From: Salipaludibacillus keqinensis
GTDB lineage: Bacteria; Bacillota; Bacilli; Bacillales; Salisediminibacteriaceae
DNA length: 64,000 nucleotides
NCBI RefSeq assembly: GCF_003226325.1
Contig: NZ_PDOD01000002.1
Location: 434,001-498,000, forward strand
Reading direction: 5' to 3'
The notes beneath the pieces were generated by a model that searched no databases, was not told the DNA's origin, and saw only the letters and a program-made list of their open reading frames with translations. Shown one piece after another: positions 32,940-41,769 of the stretch (its first letter is position 1; every line of letters starts with the position of its first letter). Both the position numbers and the translations under genes were made by a program.

Positions 32940-34592
32940 CTAATAACCGAGTGCAAGTCCATCTCCTCTTGGATCTGCACCTCCATGCTTAACATTTGAT
33001 TTTTGATCAATTAAAATCATTCCCGCATGCCCCATCGTATCTTCCCAGTTTCCTAACTTCTCAATTTCTCCGTAAACCTTTCTTAAATCGTTCATCACTT
33101 CACCTGGTATTCGACCTTCAAGTTTTAAGGTGTTACTTCCAGCTCCCCATGTTCTTCCGTATAACCACCTTGGGGCTTCAATCGCTTCTTGCACGGAGAA
33201 ACCATAATCAATAACTCTTGTAACGAGAGCTGCTTGTGTTTGAGGTTGTCCTTCTCCTCCCATAGTACCGTAAACGAGGTAGGGGTTCGTTCCATGAAAT
33301 AACATAGCAGGATTTAACGTATGAAACGTTCGTTTTCTTGGAGCTAAGGCATTAACATGATTCTCGTCTAACGAGAAGAAGCTCCCTCGATTTTGTAATA
33401 CAATTCCTGTTTTTGAAGGAATGATCCCTGAACCAAAATCATGGTAAATGCTTTGAATGACCGACACGGCATTTCCATCTTCATCCACAACGCTAAACGA
33501 TACGGTATCACCTTTAGGGTCTAGTGGTTTACTCATTTCCATCGGTACTTTTGCTAAAATCTTTTCAGCAAGGTCCTTGCCATGCTCTTGAGAAAGAAGC
33601 TTATCTATAGGTATATCAATAAATTCAGGATCCGTTAGCCATTGATCCCTATCTTTAAATGCTGCTTTCGTAGCTTCAATAATATACTGGTAATACAACG
33701 AGGACCCTTCTTCTACTTCGCTTAAGGCAATATTGTTTAAGATATTAAGAATAGATAATGAAGCAAAACCTTGCGTATTGGGTGGTAAATTATAGGCCGT
33801 ATATCCTCTATATGATGTAGTAATGGGTTCTACCCATGTTGATGTGTGACTCTCTAAATCGGCAGCTGTGATCATGCCACCATTTAGTTCCCCGTCGTTC
33901 ACAATTTTTTCAGCAATTTCACCAAAATAAAACGCTCTTGATCCTTTTTCGGCGATCTCCTTCATTGATATAGCTAAATCCGGTTGCTTAAACAAGTCCC
34001 CTGGTTCATAAGGTAATCCTTCCTCGGATAGAAACGTTTTTGAAAACTCTTTGAATCTTCCAAGATCTCTAAATTCCTGGTCACTCTTATCCACATTCAC
34101 TTTTGTCCAGTGATGTTGACTAGGTGACACGGGGAATCCACCTTCTGCATATGAGATAGCATCTGCTAATAACTCATGCCACTGAACGGACGACGACATG
34201 GAGGAAGATGCATAATGGTAGGCTTCTCCCCACCCATCAACCGCTCCTGGTACAGTATTCGCGGAGAGATACCCTCTGGCTGGAATGCTCTTATAGCCTT
34301 GTTTTTTATAAAAATCAATCGTTGCATGATTCACAGCTCGACCACTTGCATTTAAACCGTGAGTTTCTTTTGTTTCACCATTATGTATCAACCAAAAGTT
34401 ATCTCCTCCTATACCGTTCATGTGAGGGTAAACAACAGCCAACGTTGAAGCAATCGCAATTGCCGCATCGATAGCATTTCCCCCTTTTTTTAATATAGAC
34501 ATACCTGATTGTGACGCTAAGTAATGAGGGGACGTTACCATAGCATTTGGTGCCATAATGGTTGGTCGTCCTGTTTCATGTTTACTTTCCAC
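32940..34592 (-). CDS. Gamma-glutamyltransferase family protein
   Basis: Ntn hydrolase of 550 residues. Diagnostic segments are NAMVTSPHYLASQSGMSILKKGGNAIDAAIA near the N terminus, the nucleophile region GDTVSFSVVDEDGNAVSVIQS (the Thr of GDT becomes the new N terminus after self-cleavage), FGSGIIPSKTGIVLQNRG, and YGTMGGEGQPQTQAALV. It would hydrolyse or transfer gamma-glutamyl groups of glutathione-like peptides. There is no signal peptide, so it resembles the cytoplasmic YwrD-type rather than secreted Ggt. The start is GTG 34592 with AAGGAG 11 bases before. Monocistronic. Confidence 0.9.
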   Translation of the reverse strand: MESKHETGRPTIMAPNAMVTSPHYLASQSGMSILKKGGNAIDAAIAIASTLAVVYPHMNGIGGDNFWLIHNGETKETHGLNASGRAVNHATIDFYKKQGYKSIPARGYLSANTVPGAVDGWGEAYHYASSSMSSSVQWHELLADAISYAEGGFPVSPSQHHWTKVNVDKSDQEFRDLGRFKEFSKTFLSEEGLPYEPGDLFKQPDLAISMKEIAEKGSRAFYFGEIAEKIVNDGELNGGMITAADLESHTSTWVEPITTSYRGYTAYNLPPNTQGFASLSILNILNNIALSEVEEGSSLYYQYIIEATKAAFKDRDQWLTDPEFIDIPIDKLLSQEHGKDLAEKILAKVPMEMSKPLDPKGDTVSFSVVDEDGNAVSVIQSIYHDFGSGIIPSKTGIVLQNRGSFFSLDENHVNALAPRKRTFHTLNPAMLFHGTNPYLVYGTMGGEGQPQTQAALVTRVIDYGFSVQEAIEAPRWLYGRTWGAGSNTLKLEGRIPGEVMNDLRKVYGEIEKLGNWEDTMGHAGMILIDQKSNVKHGGADPRGDGLALGY

Positions 34593-34701
34593 TTTGATAA
34601 CAACTCCTTATTTATATTGTAAAATGGTAATTGAATATTAAGTTACACTATTTTCCGATAAGAGTAAATGTATTCCGATTTTTCAGAATTTTTTTGACTT
34701 T

Positions 34702-34728
34702 AAAAAGCTACCACACGAGGTGGTAGCT
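34702..34728 (-). terminator. Terminator of mqo
   Basis: AGCTACCAC, loop, GTGGTAGCT, then TTTTTA on the minus strand. The stretch 34729-34810 after the mqo stop holds nothing else. Confidence 0.85.
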
Positions 34729-34810
34729 CATCTTAACTGAAACGCTTGTACATGATTGAAACCAAAGTTTAATACTAATTTCTCTTAAGCACTCAGCATT
34801 TGCATCAAAA

Positions 34811-36316
34811 TTAACTTAAAACCTTCTCAGGTTCTCTTTCACGAAGTTCTAACGTTTGCTCTGTAGAAGCATGAATGTCTTTTAGAAGATCAGGATTTTC
34901 CATTAATGACAAACCGTAAGAAGGCACGATTTCTTTAATTTTTGGTTCCCATTCTTTTATCTGTTCTGGGAAACATCGATTTAGTACATCTAGCATGACG
35001 TGAACGGCCGTTGAAGCACCTGGTGAGGCGCCAAGTAACGCGGCGATTGAGCCGTCTTCTGCCGTGACGACTTCGGTTCCAAATTGAAGCGTCCCTTTGC
35101 CGCCTTCCTCTGTATCTTTAATTACTTGTACTCGTTGGCCTGCTACGACGAGATCCCAATCTTCGCTTTTAGCATTCGGGATAAACTCACGTAGTTCATT
35201 CATACGTTGTTCCTTAGATGACATGACTTGTTGAATCAAGTATTTAGTCAGTGGCATCTCCTTAGCTCCTGCTGCAAGCATCGTTAATACGTTATCTGGT
35301 TTCACAGACGTAATTAAATCAAACATCGAACCCGTTTTCAAAAACTTTGGTGAGAAGCCTGCAAAGGGTCCAAATAAGAGCGCCTTTTTATTGTTAATAT
35401 ACCTTGTGTCCAGATGTGGAACAGACATAGGTGGAGCTCCGACCTTCGCTTTGCCGTAAACTTTCGCATGATGCTTCTCGGTCACAAATGGATTGTTGCA
35501 TACCATAAACATGCCGCTTACAGGGAATCCGCCAATTCGCTTACCTTCAGGGATGCCGGATTTTTGCAATAGATGGATACTTCCTCCTCCACCTCCAATA
35601 AAGACGAATTTTGCAGTACGACGTTCAACTTGACCGCTATCATTTTTCACTTTCAATTCCCAAGAGCCGTCGCTTATCTGTTTCAAATTCTCCACGCTAT
35701 GGTTATATTGGATATCAACATTTTTATTGTGTAATTGGTCAAACAGCTTGGTTGTAAGTGCCCCAAAATTAAGGTCCGTGCCCGAGTCAATTTTCGTTGC
35801 CGCGATCGGCTCACTCGAAGTGCGCTCTTGCATAATCAATGGCATCCATTCTTCCAATGTTTTCGAGTCTTCTGAAAATTCCATCCCTTCAAAGAGAGGG
35901 TTAGATGTTAGCGCTTTAAATCTTCTCTTTAAAAAATCTACATTTTTGTCGCCTTGAACCATGCTAATATGTGGCAATGGCCTGATAAACTCTTGTGGTT
36001 TTCCAATCAAATTGTTGTTAACTAGATAAGACCAAAACTGCATAGAAACTTGAAACTGTTCATTTACATTAACGGCTTTAGTTATGTCCACAGACCCATC
36101 TGGTTTTTCTGACGTGTAGTTCAGTTCACAAAGTGCCGCATGCCCAGTTCCAGCGTTATTCCAGGCGTTAGAGCTTTCTTCTCCCGCTTTTGAAAGTTTC
36201 TCAAGCACGGTAATGTTCCAATCAGGAGCTAACTCTTTTAATAGAGTTCCTAAAGTCGCACTCATGATGCCTGCACCTATTAAGATCACGTCTGTTTTCA
36301 TTTCTCCGTTGCTCAT
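34811..36316 (-). CDS. mqo: Malate:quinone oxidoreductase
   Basis: FAD-dependent peripheral membrane enzyme that oxidises malate to oxaloacetate and reduces menaquinone. Family motifs: [21 protein letters not shown] (FAD-binding), [74 protein letters not shown] and [19 protein letters not shown]. Full length, 501 residues from ATG 36316, which follows AAAAGG; the ATG at 36334 is a less likely start. It may feed the quinone pool used by NrfH. Confidence 0.95.
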   Translation of the reverse strand: MSNGEMKTDVILIGAGIMSATLGTLLKELAPDWNITVLEKLSKAGEESSNAWNNAGTGHAALCELNYTSEKPDGSVDITKAVNVNEQFQVSMQFWSYLVNNNLIGKPQEFIRPLPHISMVQGDKNVDFLKRRFKALTSNPLFEGMEFSEDSKTLEEWMPLIMQERTSSEPIAATKIDSGTDLNFGALTTKLFDQLHNKNVDIQYNHSVENLKQISDGSWELKVKNDSGQVERRTAKFVFIGGGGGSIHLLQKSGIPEGKRIGGFPVSGMFMVCNNPFVTEKHHAKVYGKAKVGAPPMSVPHLDTRYINNKKALLFGPFAGFSPKFLKTGSMFDLITSVKPDNVLTMLAAGAKEMPLTKYLIQQVMSSKEQRMNELREFIPNAKSEDWDLVVAGQRVQVIKDTEEGGKGTLQFGTEVVTAEDGSIAALLGASPGASTAVHVMLDVLNRCFPEQIKEWEPKIKEIVPSYGLSLMENPDLLKDIHASTEQTLELREREPEKVLS

Positions 36317-36589
36317 ATCTATCAACCTTTTCATCTAGGATTGTAAGAAAAGATCGAAACGTCAACCTTTGCATAAGCTCGTCTCGCAACTTTTCTATTT
36401 GACTAAAAACCTTATTATCATGCACTAGAATATATAGTTTAAATTATCTCTATCATATGATAATTATGATAGATTTACAAGTTATATATAGTGATAATGA
36501 GGTTTAAATCACCTAGAAGTTTACAAATTCAGTCCTTTTTCTCGGTTTACTTTCAAAAACTAGAATCTACTTTTTTCAAATAAAAATAG

Positions 36590-36616
36590 GGATAAAAATA
36601 GGCTCTCCTATCTTTT
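36590..36616 (-). terminator. Weak terminator of the GNAT gene at 36635
   Basis: Minus-strand AGATAGG, AGAG, CCTATTTTTAT forms a short stem followed by T. The intergenic stretch 36426-36589 has no other feature. Confidence 0.5.
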
Positions 36617-36634
36617 CGAATGAAAGATTAATCA

Positions 36635-37138
36635 TCATTCGTTCAAATGATTCCAGCCATAGACAAGTTCATTGAGTTTCTTTCCAGCAATTTCTACCTC
36701 AACCGTATCTATTACTTTACCACCTATAGCTTCATAGAATAACGTTGATTTGTTGTCTTCTAAAACAAGAACGATCATCGAGTTTATGCCTAATTTGGTT
36801 AGTTCATTTACTACTGGTTCTATTAGCAATCTTCCTATCCCTAGGCCTTGATACTCTTTTAAAATATAGATTGAACTGAGTTCTCCGTCGTACCCTTCAT
36901 ATTTTCCACTTCGCTCTCTTCCTCCTGACGAAAATCCGATTACTTCATTTTTGTCATTCACCGCCACGAAAACTTGGCTTTGAGGGATTTGACTCAACCA
37001 TAATTGTTCTCGTCGTTCATATGATAATTGATCTAAATACTCATCTGGGATGATGTTTGCGTATGTCGTTCTCCAGCTATCAACATGTACTTTAGCTATC
37101 CCTTTTGCATCAGACAATTCAGCTTTTCTTATTTTCAA
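36635..37138 (-). CDS. GNAT acetyltransferase
   Basis: A 167-residue protein of the RimI-like GNAT branch: IRKAELSDAKGIAKVHVDSWRTTYANIIP at the start, LSSIYILKEYQGLGIGRLLIEPVV as beta 4 and the coenzyme A loop (Q-G-L-G-I-G), and LVLEDNKSTLFYEAIGGKVID at the end. This subgroup often modifies small molecules and has no fixed substrate. The start is TTG 37138 after GAGGTGA. A dead paralogue lies at 6645-6963. It is transcribed behind the DUF2161 gene. Confidence 0.9.
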   Translation of the reverse strand: MKIRKAELSDAKGIAKVHVDSWRTTYANIIPDEYLDQLSYERREQLWLSQIPQSQVFVAVNDKNEVIGFSSGGRERSGKYEGYDGELSSIYILKEYQGLGIGRLLIEPVVNELTKLGINSMIVLVLEDNKSTLFYEAIGGKVIDTVEVEIAGKKLNELVYGWNHLNE

Positions 37139-37223
37139 AAAATCACCTCAAATGCTTAATGGTTTTTTCTAAGCTTTTCTAATACTTCTCCCTTTACCTT
37201 TGTAAATCTTACCTTTAACGCAG

Positions 37224-37964
37224 CTACTGTTCGACTTCCTTTTTCTCAAGTATTTTTTCTTTATAGTACATCACTAATTCAGGGTAGTTTAGCATTTCCT
37301 TTTTCCCTTTATCATTTAGTACATAGACTCCCCTTCTCACCCGATCAAACCAGCCGTAATAATTTTTCGTTAAAATCGACGAAGTTTTCGTCCCCGTACC
37401 CATTTGTGTTAACAGCTTTGGTGATAGTTCTCCCACGTGCTCGAGGTAACAAGCGATTTGAATACAGTTTTCTCTGTAAGCTGTAATGATTTGCGTTCGA
37501 CTACTTCCGCCGGTATTGAAATCGGCACTTCGTCCATCAATTTCTTTCAAAACCCCAAGCCGTTTCCGTTTGTTATGTGTGCTGCTTTTTTTATGTTTAA
37601 AAGGCGCAGGATCAAATATCACTTCTGCTTTTTTACGGGTAGGTGAAACGCTCACGACAATCAATCCTAATTCAAGTCTCCGCACTAACTGACATAAATC
37701 TTTCCACCGTTTGGATCGTAGATTGTACTTCGGTTTCGGAATAGCTATGTAGACAAGATCCGTTAATCGTTGTCTCTTTGTTGCCTGGACTAACAGATCT
37801 ACCGTTAAATTCAGTTTTAATTCGATAATCAGAAGGTCATCGTCCTTCACAGCTGCCATGTCACAGTCCTTCACCTCTCCATAAACATCGTACCCTTCCC
37901 GGACAAGATGGGTCTGGATCGGTTTGTATAAATCTGATTCCTGCAGCTTCTTCATTTCTTTCAT
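37224..37964 (-). CDS. DUF2161 putative PD-(D/E)XK phosphodiesterase
   Basis: A 246-residue protein with a nuclease-like core in the first 110 residues: DVYGEVKDCDMAAVKDDDLLIIELKLNLTVDLLVQATKRQRLTDLVYIAIP holds the D...ExK signature (DMAAVKDDDLLIIELK) of PD-(D/E)XK enzymes. The C-terminal half looks like a winged helix (KTSSILTKNYYGWFDRVRRGVYVLNDKG). The family is found across Bacillus; the nuclease activity is predicted, not shown. ATG 37964 follows GGATGGTG. An adjacent GNAT gene at 36635 lies 85 bases downstream. Confidence 0.88.
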   Translation of the reverse strand: MKEMKKLQESDLYKPIQTHLVREGYDVYGEVKDCDMAAVKDDDLLIIELKLNLTVDLLVQATKRQRLTDLVYIAIPKPKYNLRSKRWKDLCQLVRRLELGLIVVSVSPTRKKAEVIFDPAPFKHKKSSTHNKRKRLGVLKEIDGRSADFNTGGSSRTQIITAYRENCIQIACYLEHVGELSPKLLTQMGTGTKTSSILTKNYYGWFDRVRRGVYVLNDKGKKEMLNYPELVMYYKEKILEKKEVEQ

Positions 37965-38288
37965 ATGTAAACACCATCCACTTAAAAACTATTGATATGA
38001 CTATATTATCATGGAAGTTCCCTATAAATAGCTTGATTTTTGCTTAAGTTAAGCACTGCCTAACGAATAATACATGGTCAGCATCGCAAACTAATACTGT
38101 ATACTACGTCATTTAACGATAGGCAGGTTATGGTGATGTCACTGTCAAAAATTAAAAAAAGAATTCGCTCTAGCTTTTGGGGTATTCCTGTTCTTTTCGA
38201 GACAAACCACGGAATGGTGAGGCTTGTTTGTCTCCTTCCTGCTCATTTCGGGACTATATCTTTGAACCGATTGGAAACTTATCCACCT
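37965..38288. other. Gap with a possible promoter but no supported gene
   Basis: The region holds a short frame on the plus strand from 38130 running into the RNase H gene. A start with GGTTATGGTG is present, but the peptide is low-complexity and overlaps the opposite gene. GACAAAC/GTTTGTC near 38200 and 38228 form a loose inverted repeat. I see no reliable gene. Confidence 0.4.
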
Positions 38289-38876
38289 TCACTCCAACTC
38301 AAGCTTGCTGTATATCTCAACTTCCTTTAACGCTTGGGTCGCTAAATGATCTGCTTCTCGATTTTTCTTCCGTCCAATGAGGTCATATGTCGGTGTGATT
38401 CCTAACTGGTTCAGTTTCGCTTCTACGCGATTGGCCCATTCATTTAACACAGCTTCCATGCATGGCCATTCTCCGTTCAACTGGTTAATCACCACTTGAG
38501 AATCCCCACTGAATGTGACAGGGATATGATGAGCCCCTAATTCTTCTAGTTCCTTTAAGGCGAGATGAAGGGCGGCGTATTCTGCCTCATTGTTCGTCCC
38601 CAAATCTGTTAAACGTACATTCTTTCTGATTCGAAAGGAGTTGCCGTTTTGTTCATAATAGATGGCACAGCCTAATCCTGATACTTTCGATCCGATGTCA
38701 AAACCACCGTCGAAAAACACCGTGATATTATGAGGCTCAGTTTCAATTTCCTTCGTATACTTTTTCATTTCCTTTAACGTCCACGAGCTGTCACGACCGT
38801 CGACGAACATTACCTGTTTCATTCTTCCCGTCCGCTCTAAATCTTCTGCCAACAACAATGCTTTCTCTACTGGCAT
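38289..38876 (-). CDS. RNase HI-family protein (YpeP-like)
   Basis: A 195-residue protein with the RNase H catalytic set: ITVFFDGGFD (Asp), TNNEAEYAALHLALKELEEL (Glu), VTFSGDSQVVINQL (Asp) and KKNREADHLATQAL (Asp). It would cut RNA in RNA/DNA hybrids; in this YpeP/YpdQ group activity is often uncertain. The N-terminal 48 residues (ALLLAEDLERTGRMKQVMFVDGRDSSWTLKEMKK) precede the RNase H fold as in the family. Upstream of ATG 38876 the frame remains open with the family-like YSTPKGTKASFTSED to about 38920, where it hits a stop without a start; the first dozen residues may be lost by a one-base change. Confidence 0.85.
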   Translation of the reverse strand: MPVEKALLLAEDLERTGRMKQVMFVDGRDSSWTLKEMKKYTKEIETEPHNITVFFDGGFDIGSKVSGLGCAIYYEQNGNSFRIRKNVRLTDLGTNNEAEYAALHLALKELEELGAHHIPVTFSGDSQVVINQLNGEWPCMEAVLNEWANRVEAKLNQLGITPTYDLIGRKKNREADHLATQALKEVEIYSKLELE

Positions 38877-38975
38877 GTCCTCTGAAGTAAAGCTTGCTTT
38901 CGTTCCTTTTGGGGTACTATAAGCTAACGATCAAAGGGGGCACCACCTTTTCGTTTTATAAAAATAGGGTCGCTA

Positions 38976-39590
38976 TTATTGTCTACTTCGATGAGGATCT
39001 TCATTCGAAGCTTCGATCACTATAAATAATCCTCGTTTGTATTCTTTCACATGGTCAACGGAAAATCCTGCTTTTTTTATGGTGGAAAGTGTATCCCGGT
39101 CCAAATGGCAGCCATCATATAATCGTTTCCAAAGCGGCGTCACAGCGGATTGGATTCGAGCTAGAAAAGGTTGTTGAACACGAACATGCTCGAAGAAAAG
39201 AATACGTCCATCTGACTTACACACTCTTCTGATTTCTGCTAGGGCTTTATCAGGGTCTGGGATGGTGCAAAGGACTAATGTGCCGATGACTGTGTCAAAA
39301 CTATCGTCTGGAAATGGCAATCGTTCAGCATCCGCTTCTTGAACATCAATAACTAAGGATGCTTCTTGTGCACGCTTCAACGATTGTTCACGCATGGTGA
39401 TGTCAGGTTCAATCGCCGTCACCTTGTCCGTCTTCGAAGTATAATAAGGGAAATTTAATCCGGTTCCTGAGCCAATTTCTAACACTTGTCCCTGTGCTTG
39501 ACCTACGAGCGAGTTCCGAATCGACCGAAACATCCTTTTTTCCATCGGTGCCATTAACTTATCGTAAATTTTAGGTAACCATTTCCCCAC
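38976..39590 (-). CDS. Class I SAM-dependent methyltransferase
   Basis: This 204-residue methyltransferase has motif I GQVLEIGSGTGLNFPYY, motif II TAIEPDITM, LPFPDDSFDTVIGTLVLCTIPDPDKALAEI and VCKSDGRILFFEHV. It resembles the UbiE/COQ5-like and YodH-type small-molecule methyltransferases; the acceptor is unknown. The start is GTG 39590, with a weak TAGGTTG-like site. It lies immediately downstream of a truncated SDR gene fragment on the same strand. Confidence 0.88.
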   Translation of the reverse strand: MGKWLPKIYDKLMAPMEKRMFRSIRNSLVGQAQGQVLEIGSGTGLNFPYYTSKTDKVTAIEPDITMREQSLKRAQEASLVIDVQEADAERLPFPDDSFDTVIGTLVLCTIPDPDKALAEIRRVCKSDGRILFFEHVRVQQPFLARIQSAVTPLWKRLYDGCHLDRDTLSTIKKAGFSVDHVKEYKRGLFIVIEASNEDPHRSRQ

Positions 39591-39622
39591 GTTAACAACC
39601 TACTTTCTATAGCTTTAAACAT

Positions 39623-39757
39623 TTATTTCTCGTTTTTTAAGATGTCTGTTAACGTCTCGTTTAGCGTCGGATAAGCAAACGTATACCCTTCACGCTCAAG
39701 TCTTTCTGGGATCATCCAGCGACTAAACTCTGATTCTGTTCTCAGCAGGCGTGTTCC
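39623..39757 (-). pseudogene. C-terminal fragment of an SDR39U1/TIGR01777-type epimerase
   Basis: The minus strand reads GTRLLRTESEFSRWMIPERL and then EREGYTFAYPTLNETLTDIL to a stop at 39623, which matches the last 40-odd residues of YfhF-like NAD-dependent epimerases. There is no upstream part: the fragment begins just past the stop of the RDD gene. The rest of the gene (about 250 residues) has been deleted. No start or ribosome site. Confidence 0.75.
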
Positions 39758-39772
39758 AACGGAAAGCCTTTA

Positions 39773-40294
39773 TTATTTTGAATGAACATTGATAACTTGT
39801 GTTCGCGTTATGAGATCGTACAAAGACTGTTTATTTTTCAAAAAAATAGCTGTCAAAATATAAACGAACATCAGCGCGTAGATGAGCCCACCAATTAGAT
39901 AGTAATTGAACGGCATGTCCCCATCTCCTATATAAATTAACCGGTAAACAAGGAAATGAGACAGCTCCCAAGGTAGAAACTTCAAGGTGGTGCGTAAAGT
40001 TGCCTGTGGTAAAGATATAGCTGATCCTTTTAGGCTGACGACTCGGATTCCGGCTAACTTTTTTCCAACAGACTGCCCTCCTATACGCGAATCACTAATA
40101 ATAAAATATAGGGATACTGGAGATGTGACCAGCAAAAAACCTGTCAACTGGGCGACCATTAGTGATCCAGTGAAAAAATTCTGTAAAGATGGAAAAATAA
40201 ATACAGTTGCCATGAAGAGGATGATTAAATAGGCGAAAATTAGAACGTAATCATACATAAAAGCCTTTAACCGGACTAAAAATGTCGCATGCAT
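39773..40294 (-). CDS. RDD-family membrane protein
   Basis: A 173-residue protein. RLKAFMYDYVLIFAYL holds the family's Arg and Asp in the first membrane helix, and GGQSVGKKLAGIRVVSLKGSAIS is the RDD loop before the third helix. Four membrane helices in all. RDD proteins move Na+ or other ions in some bacteria; most are unstudied. The frame extends upstream to 40417 through the tandem array, but GGGGTG before ATG 40294 marks the true start. Confidence 0.85.
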   Translation of the reverse strand: MHATFLVRLKAFMYDYVLIFAYLIILFMATVFIFPSLQNFFTGSLMVAQLTGFLLVTSPVSLYFIISDSRIGGQSVGKKLAGIRVVSLKGSAISLPQATLRTTLKFLPWELSHFLVYRLIYIGDGDMPFNYYLIGGLIYALMFVYILTAIFLKNKQSLYDLITRTQVINVHSK

Positions 40295-40335
40295 AAACAG
40301 CACCCCTGTCTTAAAGGATTTGACTTTCACTTGTG

Positions 40336-40497
40336 GGATTTGCCGATAGATTGGCGTTTTTTTCCGATAGAGGTGTGATTTTTGCTGATAGGATGTGGTT
40401 TTTCGCCGATAGACCACCGGAATTCGCTGATAGGATGCGGTTTTTCGCCAATAGACATGCGATTTTCGCTGATAGAAGACCAGTTTCCGCCAATTGT
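40336..40497. repeat. 21-bp-period tandem array, about seven units
   Basis: Units such as CCGATAGATTGGCGTTTTT, CTGATAGGATGTGGTTTTTC, CCGATAGACCACCGGAATTC, CTGATAGGATGCGGTTTTTC, CCAATAGACATGCGATTTTC and CTGATAGAAGACCAGTTTCC recur every 21 bp, alternating C-C-G and C-T-G heads. It is upstream of the RDD gene. The heptad frames read through either strand are a consequence of the period. Confidence 0.85.
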
Positions 40498-40558
40498 ACC
40501 CTATTTCATTATCATACTATATGAACTTCAAACTAAACCACGATGAAATCGTCAAAAA

Positions 40559-40592
40559 TGCCGCACTTCTTCGCAAAAGTGCGGCGTTTTTT
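40559..40592. terminator. Strong intrinsic terminator
   Basis: GCCGCACTT, loop CTTCGCA, AAGTGCGGC and then seven T on the plus strand (five on the other). It lies between the cupin gene and the tandem array, so it can stop transcription from the cupin gene. Confidence 0.85.
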
Positions 40593-40711
40593 TACGGTTT
40601 CGTCCTGATCTTTTAAGCGGGCTCTGTCGGATTCCTCAATTACCCTTCAACTTCATTCCAATCATAAAAAAAGACCGCCAATTTTTTTCACCTTTAATCA
40701 TAGGCCTTCTG

Positions 40712-41527
40712 CTACATATTTTTGCTTTGCTGAAGGAGTTTGGATTCCCCTGTGCGCTCCCATTCTTCAACTGTTTCATAGGCTCTTTCAGGCGAATACC
40801 CTTTCCCTACAAGGACTCCCATTAATATAAATTCTTGAAGAATGTGTGTAGCATTTACTCCTCTTTTAACATCTTCTAATCCTTCATTGACCAAAAACTC
40901 TGTGTGTTTCACCCATTCATCTGGAGTTCTGCCAAAAACATTTGAATTTCCATGATCATGATCATGTTCTTCTGCTGCCTCTGCATCCGCTTTTGTAGGG
41001 TGAACGGTTCCAAATGGATGATTAGGAGGAGCATAGATCGAGTAAAGTTTCAGCGGAACAGAACCAGTGTTGGTTAGATTATGCCAAGTGCCAGCAGGTA
41101 TGATTATAGAATAATCATCATAGACATCTTTTTCAAAGGTCAATTGATCTTTACTCTCGCCCATTTGAACAATTCCCTGCCCTTGTTCAATACGCAGAAA
41201 TTGATCAAGGTTAGGATGCATTTCCAGTCCGATATCTTCACCAGCATTGAGACTCATTAAAGTCAATTGTAAATGTGTTCCTGTCCATAAAGCTGTCCGG
41301 TACGTATTATTTTGCAATGTGGCTTCATTAATATCAATGACAAACGGGTTTGGTCCATAATCTGTTAAATGGATGTTTCCGCCACCGTTGGAAGAGCGAA
41401 ATCCATCAAATCTTTGACCATGCTCTAACTCATTTGGAAACGCCCCATAGCCTCTTCCATAATCATAAGTGGGGTGATAAATATAATAAGGATATTGATA
41501 CGGATACCCATAAGGAACATAGTACAT
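40712..41527 (-). CDS. Cupin-domain protein
   Basis: A 271-residue protein. The N terminus is Tyr/Pro-rich (MYYVPYGYPYQYPYYIYHP). The cupin core spans about 80-180: GEDIGLEMHPNLDQFLRIEQGQG (motif 1, metal ligands H and E) and DYSIIIPAGTWHNLTNTGSVPLKLYSIYAPP (motif 2, H). The C-terminal part is helical (EWVKHTEFLVNEGLEDVKRGV). The arrangement matches cupin proteins of Bacillaceae with no known reaction; the Tyr-rich start suggests a spore or surface location. AAAGGA precedes ATG 41527. Confidence 0.85.
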   Translation of the reverse strand: MYYVPYGYPYQYPYYIYHPTYDYGRGYGAFPNELEHGQRFDGFRSSNGGGNIHLTDYGPNPFVIDINEATLQNNTYRTALWTGTHLQLTLMSLNAGEDIGLEMHPNLDQFLRIEQGQGIVQMGESKDQLTFEKDVYDDYSIIIPAGTWHNLTNTGSVPLKLYSIYAPPNHPFGTVHPTKADAEAAEEHDHDHGNSNVFGRTPDEWVKHTEFLVNEGLEDVKRGVNATHILQEFILMGVLVGKGYSPERAYETVEEWERTGESKLLQQSKNM

Positions 41528-41695
41528 TTTCTCAATCCTTTCACACTTGATAAAATTATCCTATGCACTTGTTTAGGGAACGTACCTAGTTTTATGATGA
41601 CTGAGAGAGAAAGAGGATGGAAGCTACTGCTCTCGACGAAAAAAGGGAAATGATTAACCATTTTAGTGATCCTTACGGGTAGTTGTTTAAAAAAT

Positions 41696-41736
41696 AAGAT
41701 ACCACACTGATACTTGAAATCAGTAAGGTATCTTTT
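41696..41736 (-). terminator. Terminator of the MFS gene
   Basis: AAGATAC...ACTGAT and ATCAGT...GTATCTTTT form a long, once-interrupted stem 34 bases beyond the MFS stop. Confidence 0.8.
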
Positions 41737-41769
41737 ATAAGTGAGCGCAGAGAGCTTTTTCTCTTTCTT

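Noticed and set aside
36222-36425. 67-residue frame, possibly Spo0E-like (FSQIEKLRDELMQR)
   Set aside because: It overlaps mqo out of frame, has no ribosome site and lacks the SQxLD motif.
38130-38330. 66-residue plus-strand frame with a fair ribosome site
   Set aside because: It overlaps the RNase H gene and has no recognisable domain; kept only as a note in the gap entry.
40311-40493. Heptad-repeat protein frames in the 21-bp array
   Set aside because: Both strands are open because of the period; no ribosome sites.
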